This document shows, one piece after another, positions 19,310-22,041 of a DNA stretch of 22,041 bases; within the stretch, counting starts at the first letter, position 1, and every line of letters begins with the position of its first letter. Location: the NCBI GenBank assembly GCA_048213135.1, contig PS015032.1:82921-104961 (forward strand). Reading direction: 5' to 3'. Under the pieces are notes generated by a model. It saw only the letters and a list, made by a program, of their open reading frames with translations, was not told where the DNA came from and did not search any database. Source of the stretch: Reclinomonas americana ATCC 50394. Lineage: Eukaryota; Jakobida; Jakobea; Jakobida. The position numbers and the translations under genes were made by a program.

Positions 19310-19660
19310 TGCGAAACAAACGAAATTGCGACAAATTGGGCGCGAAAAATGGCGCGAAAAGGTACACAACAAAAAAGGCTCTGGTGCGCGTTGCAGCAAA
19401 GCCTCGACCAGTTCGTACGTGCGTGTCTGCTTGTGTAGTACCTCCTAACCTGCCCACACAAACGAAATTACAACAATTTGGCGCGAATTTGAAATCCTGT
19501 GCTCTAGCAAGGAATGGCGAAAAAAGCACCTGTGCGCGTTGCAGCGAAGCCTCCCAGTCCGTGCGTACGATCTGCGTGTGTGCAATCCTCACATGCAGGC
19601 AACACAAACGAAATTGCGGCAAATTTGAAAAAGCGCGCGAAAACTCACACTACTCTGACA
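19310..19660. repeat. three-copy diverged tandem repeat upstream of two divergent genes
   Basis: The shared core ACAAACGAAATT recurs with its CGAAATT at 19321, 19463 and 19609 (steps of 142 and 146 bp). The first two copies also share GTGCGCGTTGCAGC, AAGCCTC and further blocks; the third is partial. The array fills most of the space between the minus-strand acidic gene and the plus-strand gene starting at 19717, so it is probably duplicated promoter and leader sequence. Confidence 0.8.
19336..19643. promoter_or_regulatory. cluster of E2F-like sites
   Basis: TTGGGCGCGAAA (19336-19347), ATGGCGCGAAAA (19349-19360, TTTCGCGCC on the other strand), TTTGGCGCGAA (19477-19487) and a GCGCGCGAAAA variant near 19631 resemble the E2F/DP consensus TTTSSCGC. 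They sit within the tandem repeat between two divergent genes. E2F sites normally drive G1/S expression; that role is inferred here. Confidence 0.5.
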
Positions 19661-19716
19661 TCGACGCAAGCAACGCGTGGCGACGATCAGCGTGTGTGTT
19701 GGATACGTAGCGTGCA

Positions 19717-20457
19717 ATGTCGGTGAACCCGCGCGTTACGCGAGCGCAATCAAGGTGCGTGCGTGCGTCTGTTTGTGTGTGTGGATGTGTGTGAATGAGG
19801 GTGCCTCGCGCTCTCTCTGTGTGTGCGTTTGTGTGTGTGTGCGTGTCGATGGCGTGCTCACTGCGATGAGCGTGCATCACGGTGTGCAGTGAGCGATCAG
19901 CGGCCGCGCCTGCAGCCGCAAGACCAGCGCGGTAAGTCGACCATCTCTCACACTGTACACGCACGCACACGCGCACTCACTTGCTCACTTGCACACTCTC
20001 CTCTCATTGTGCGTGTACATCGCCTGCACTCTCTACGCGCGCACACGCACGCGCGTTTGTTTGTTTGTTTGTTGTCTGACCATGTCGACATCTCCAGTGT
20101 CACTCGTCGCCGCACTCGCGATGAAGACGACGAGGCGGCGAGCAGCGCAGCCGAAGACGACGACAGCGTGACCACCTCGCAGCAGTCGTCATCGCAACAG
20201 CGTGTGCTTCGACCGCGCACGGGGACAACTCCGCCGCGCTCGTCGCTGCGAGCGTCGCGCCCTCCGCGTGTGCCGACGCCGAGTCGCAAGCGGCGACGTA
20301 CGACGGCGGCGGCGGGTGCGGGACAGGAGGAGGACGCGGAGAGCTTGACGCCGTCGGCGGCGGCGATGGAGGACGATGTTGATGAGGATGATGAGGATGA
20401 TATGCGGTTTGCGAATATGCCGACGCCGATTCGAGGGGATCCGCAGACGCCGGGAGG
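19717..20457 (+). CDS. unrecognised disordered basic/acidic protein, N-terminal part
   Basis: The ATG at 19717 starts MSVNPRVTRAQS. Exons 19717-19754, 19890-19931 and 20098-20457 join in frame, with donors GTGCGT, GTAAGT and GTGTGT. The product is low-complexity: RVTRRRTRDEDD, Ser/Gln-rich, then TPSRKRRR (a likely nuclear localisation signal), an acidic Asp/Glu run, then DMRFANMPTPIRGDPQTPGG. No folded domain is reached before the sequence enters a purine tract and the 303-N gap. The composition resembles disordered N-termini of nuclear DNA-replication or chromatin proteins such as MCM4 or CDT1, but I cannot identify it. Both first introns are longer than usual (135 and 166 nt) and TG- or CA-rich. 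The first three Thr/Pro sites could be CDK targets. Confidence 0.55.
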
Positions 20458-20689
20458 GTGTGTGTGTGTGGGAAAGGGGAGAAGGGGGAGCAGGAAAGCG
20501 AGGATGAATGTGTGAATGAGGCGGGAGTAGAAGGACAGAGAGAGACTGGGAGAGGGAGAGGGAGAGAGAGAGAAAGAAGAAGAAGACAAGCAGGAAGGTG
20601 TGAGAAAGGGAATGAAGAATGCAGCGAGGAAAGGGAGGAATGGGAAGACGGGATAGGAGAACAAAAGGACAAAGGTGATGAAGGGCGTG

Positions 20690-20691
<2 letters not shown>

Positions 20692-20751
<60 letters not shown>

Positions 20752-21054
20752 NNNNNNNNNNNNNNNNNNNNNNNNNNNNNNNNNNNNNNNNNNNNNNNNN
20801 NNNNNNNNNNNNNNNNNNNNNNNNNNNNNNNNNNNNNNNNNNNNNNNNNNNNNNNNNNNNNNNNNNNNNNNNNNNNNNNNNNNNNNNNNNNNNNNNNNNN
20901 NNNNNNNNNNNNNNNNNNNNNNNNNNNNNNNNNNNNNNNNNNNNNNNNNNNNNNNNNNNNNNNNNNNNNNNNNNNNNNNNNNNNNNNNNNNNNNNNNNNN
21001 NNNNNNNNNNNNNNNNNNNNNNNNNNNNNNNNNNNNNNNNNNNNNNNNNNNNNN
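20692..21054 (+). repeat. (GA)n microsatellite and 303-N assembly gap
   Basis: About 30 GA dinucleotides run straight into N at 20752-21054. The preceding 20460-20690 is a degenerate purine-rich stretch with no supported exon. Two convergent incomplete genes point at this gap. Confidence 0.95.
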
Positions 21055-21952
21055 CGAGATGCGAGTGGCTGCCGGCGTGCGACAGTGCGCCCGCGCTCTC
21101 GCCGTCCACGGAGCCCTCCTGGGAGAACGTGTCGGCCACCATGGGCGTGGTCGAAATGGACGACGCGATGGATTCGGTGACGTGCAAGAAGCCACCGACA
21201 CCCACTCCCTGATCGTCGCCAGACTCGAGCGAGCTGGCCGAGGCGGCGCCTGTGCCCCGACGGGGATACCGCGGCTGGCGCTGCGACGAGTGCACGCGAG
21301 AAAATATGGTGAGTGACAGCGGCAGGGAAGAACATGCAAGGGAGGAGCGGAACTTGCGCGGAGCGTGCTCCCGGTGGAGGAGTGGCACGATTGGGATCGG
21401 CACGAGGCGCGGCTGCCGTGGCGGCCATCGGCTGGTCCACTTCCATTTCTTCGCTCTCCATGGGCGAGCGGCGGTCGGGAGGCGAGCGTAGCGGCGTCAT
21501 TTCCGCGCTGTTGTCCGAGTCGGCTGAATGCATCTCCATTTCGGCTGCGCACGCACAACAATGTCAGAGACGACGCAGAGAAATGTCGCTGCACACAGAA
21601 CACACACCTGTCACATCCAGTTGATCGTCGGGCTTCTTGGACTGCGAGCGGGTGAGTGGACCACCGCCACCGCGGCTGAGGCGGCCGCGCGACGGAGCCT
21701 GCGGCGATTCGTCACCCACCACCGTGTCGTCGAGGAACTCATCGCCCACACCCGCGTATCGGCCTGCAGCAAAGAGACGTAAGCGCGCGCACACACGGAC
21801 AGAGAGAGAAATGAACGACACGCACTGCTTGCACCACCACCACCACCGAGGAACACCTCCGTGTCTGTCATCGCGTTGCACGTGAGCGCTAATGCAAAAT
21901 GAGAGAAACAAGGGAGAGTCGGGAGTGACGCACCATCCAGGAAGCTGGCCAT
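21055..21952 (-). CDS. unrecognised Ser/Pro/acidic protein, N-terminal part
   Basis: Minus-strand exons 21952-21934 (MASFLDG), 21763-21608, 21544-21354 and 21280-21055 join in frame to about 197 aa before the gap. Donors are GTGCGT, GTGTGT and GTTCCG; introns are 170, 63 and 73 nt. The product contains GVGDEFLDDTVVGDESPQ, a Gly/Arg patch, RSQSKKPDDQ, SADSDNSAEMTPLRSPPD, then a Ser-rich stretch with SISTTPMVADTFSQEGS. Several Ser/Thr-Pro sites (TPLRSPPDRRSP) suggest proline-directed phosphorylation. I recognise no domain. The opposite strand is also open across 21055-21306, but only the minus strand gives a consistent exon chain from an ATG. The 3' part is missing or lies in the gap. Confidence 0.55.
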
Positions 21953-22013
21953 GCTGCGTCTGTGAGGCGAGAAAACGAAGGTGAGGAGGGGGAGGGGAAG
22001 GAGGGGAACAATG

Positions 22014-22041
22014 CATCTCTCTCTCTCTCTCTCTCTCTCTC
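22014..22041 (+). repeat. (TC)n microsatellite at window end
   Basis: At least twelve TC dinucleotides continue to the window edge, upstream of the minus-strand gene starting at 21952. The full length is not visible. Confidence 0.9.

Noticed and set aside
19717-20457. Assigning the plus-strand gene as MCM4 or CDT1
   Set aside because: Only the disordered N-terminus is visible, and composition and a nearby E2F cluster are not enough to name it.
21241-21306. Plus-strand reading GWRCDECTRENM before GTGAGT, resembling half of a RanBP2-type zinc finger (W-x-C-x2-C-x3-N)
   Set aside because: It is antisense to a minus-strand gene with a phase-consistent exon chain and its own ATG. The second cysteine pair is not found downstream, and the frame has a TGA shortly upstream.

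Overview
The window is nuclear DNA from an intron-rich, gene-dense eukaryote, most likely a protist; I cannot place it in a lineage. I can follow about eleven genes. Almost every one is cut by introns of about 60-70 nt, and the flanking reading frames rejoin exactly. Intergenic spaces are often only 40-120 bp. The proteins are eukaryote-specific (RRP1, ORC1, NUP35, GNL1, a PITAIRE cyclin-dependent kinase). There are no bacterial operon signals, tRNAs or rRNAs that I can see.

Layout: 1-1329 (+) 3' part of RRP1, a ribosome-biogenesis factor. 1291-1690 a three-copy tandem repeat spanning the RRP1/ORC1 boundary. 1682-4992 (+) ORC1 with an unusual N-terminal homeodomain-like segment. 4993-5595 leader region with long TG and CA microsatellites. 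5596-6558 (+) NUP35/NUP53 nucleoporin. 6835-9851 (+) GNL1-type circularly permuted GTPase. 9908-13449 (+) CDK9/CDK12/CDKC-like kinase with a histidine- and glutamine-rich tail. 13867-15027 (-) a seven-bladed WD40 protein. 15078-16997 (+) adenosine kinase with a presequence-like N-terminus, divergent from the WD40 gene across only 50 bp. 17114-18563 (-) glutaminyl-peptide cyclotransferase of the plant/bacterial beta-propeller type. 18601-19133 (-) a small protein with an acidic tail. 19310-19660 a three-copy repeat with E2F-like sites. 19717-20457 (+) and 21055-21952 (-) two unrecognised, disordered, acidic N-terminal gene fragments that converge on an assembly gap.

The genes are mostly housekeeping (replication licensing, ribosome biogenesis, nuclear pore, transcription kinase, purine salvage). 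They are not an obvious functional cluster.

The most unusual points are: (1) a homeodomain-like module fused to ORC1; (2) a recurrent non-consensus 5' splice site, GTTGCG, which is the commonest donor hexamer in the window; (3) two independent tandem triplications at gene boundaries or promoters, both with 142 and 146 bp steps; (4) a WD40 propeller that appears to have grown by two-blade units. Five runs of N (451-719, 5415-5434, 7559-7805, 18945-19001, 20752-21054) break the sequence; three of them abut CT/GA microsatellites. All exon boundaries below are hand-derived from reading frame, splice dinucleotides and remembered family motifs, without alignment software.
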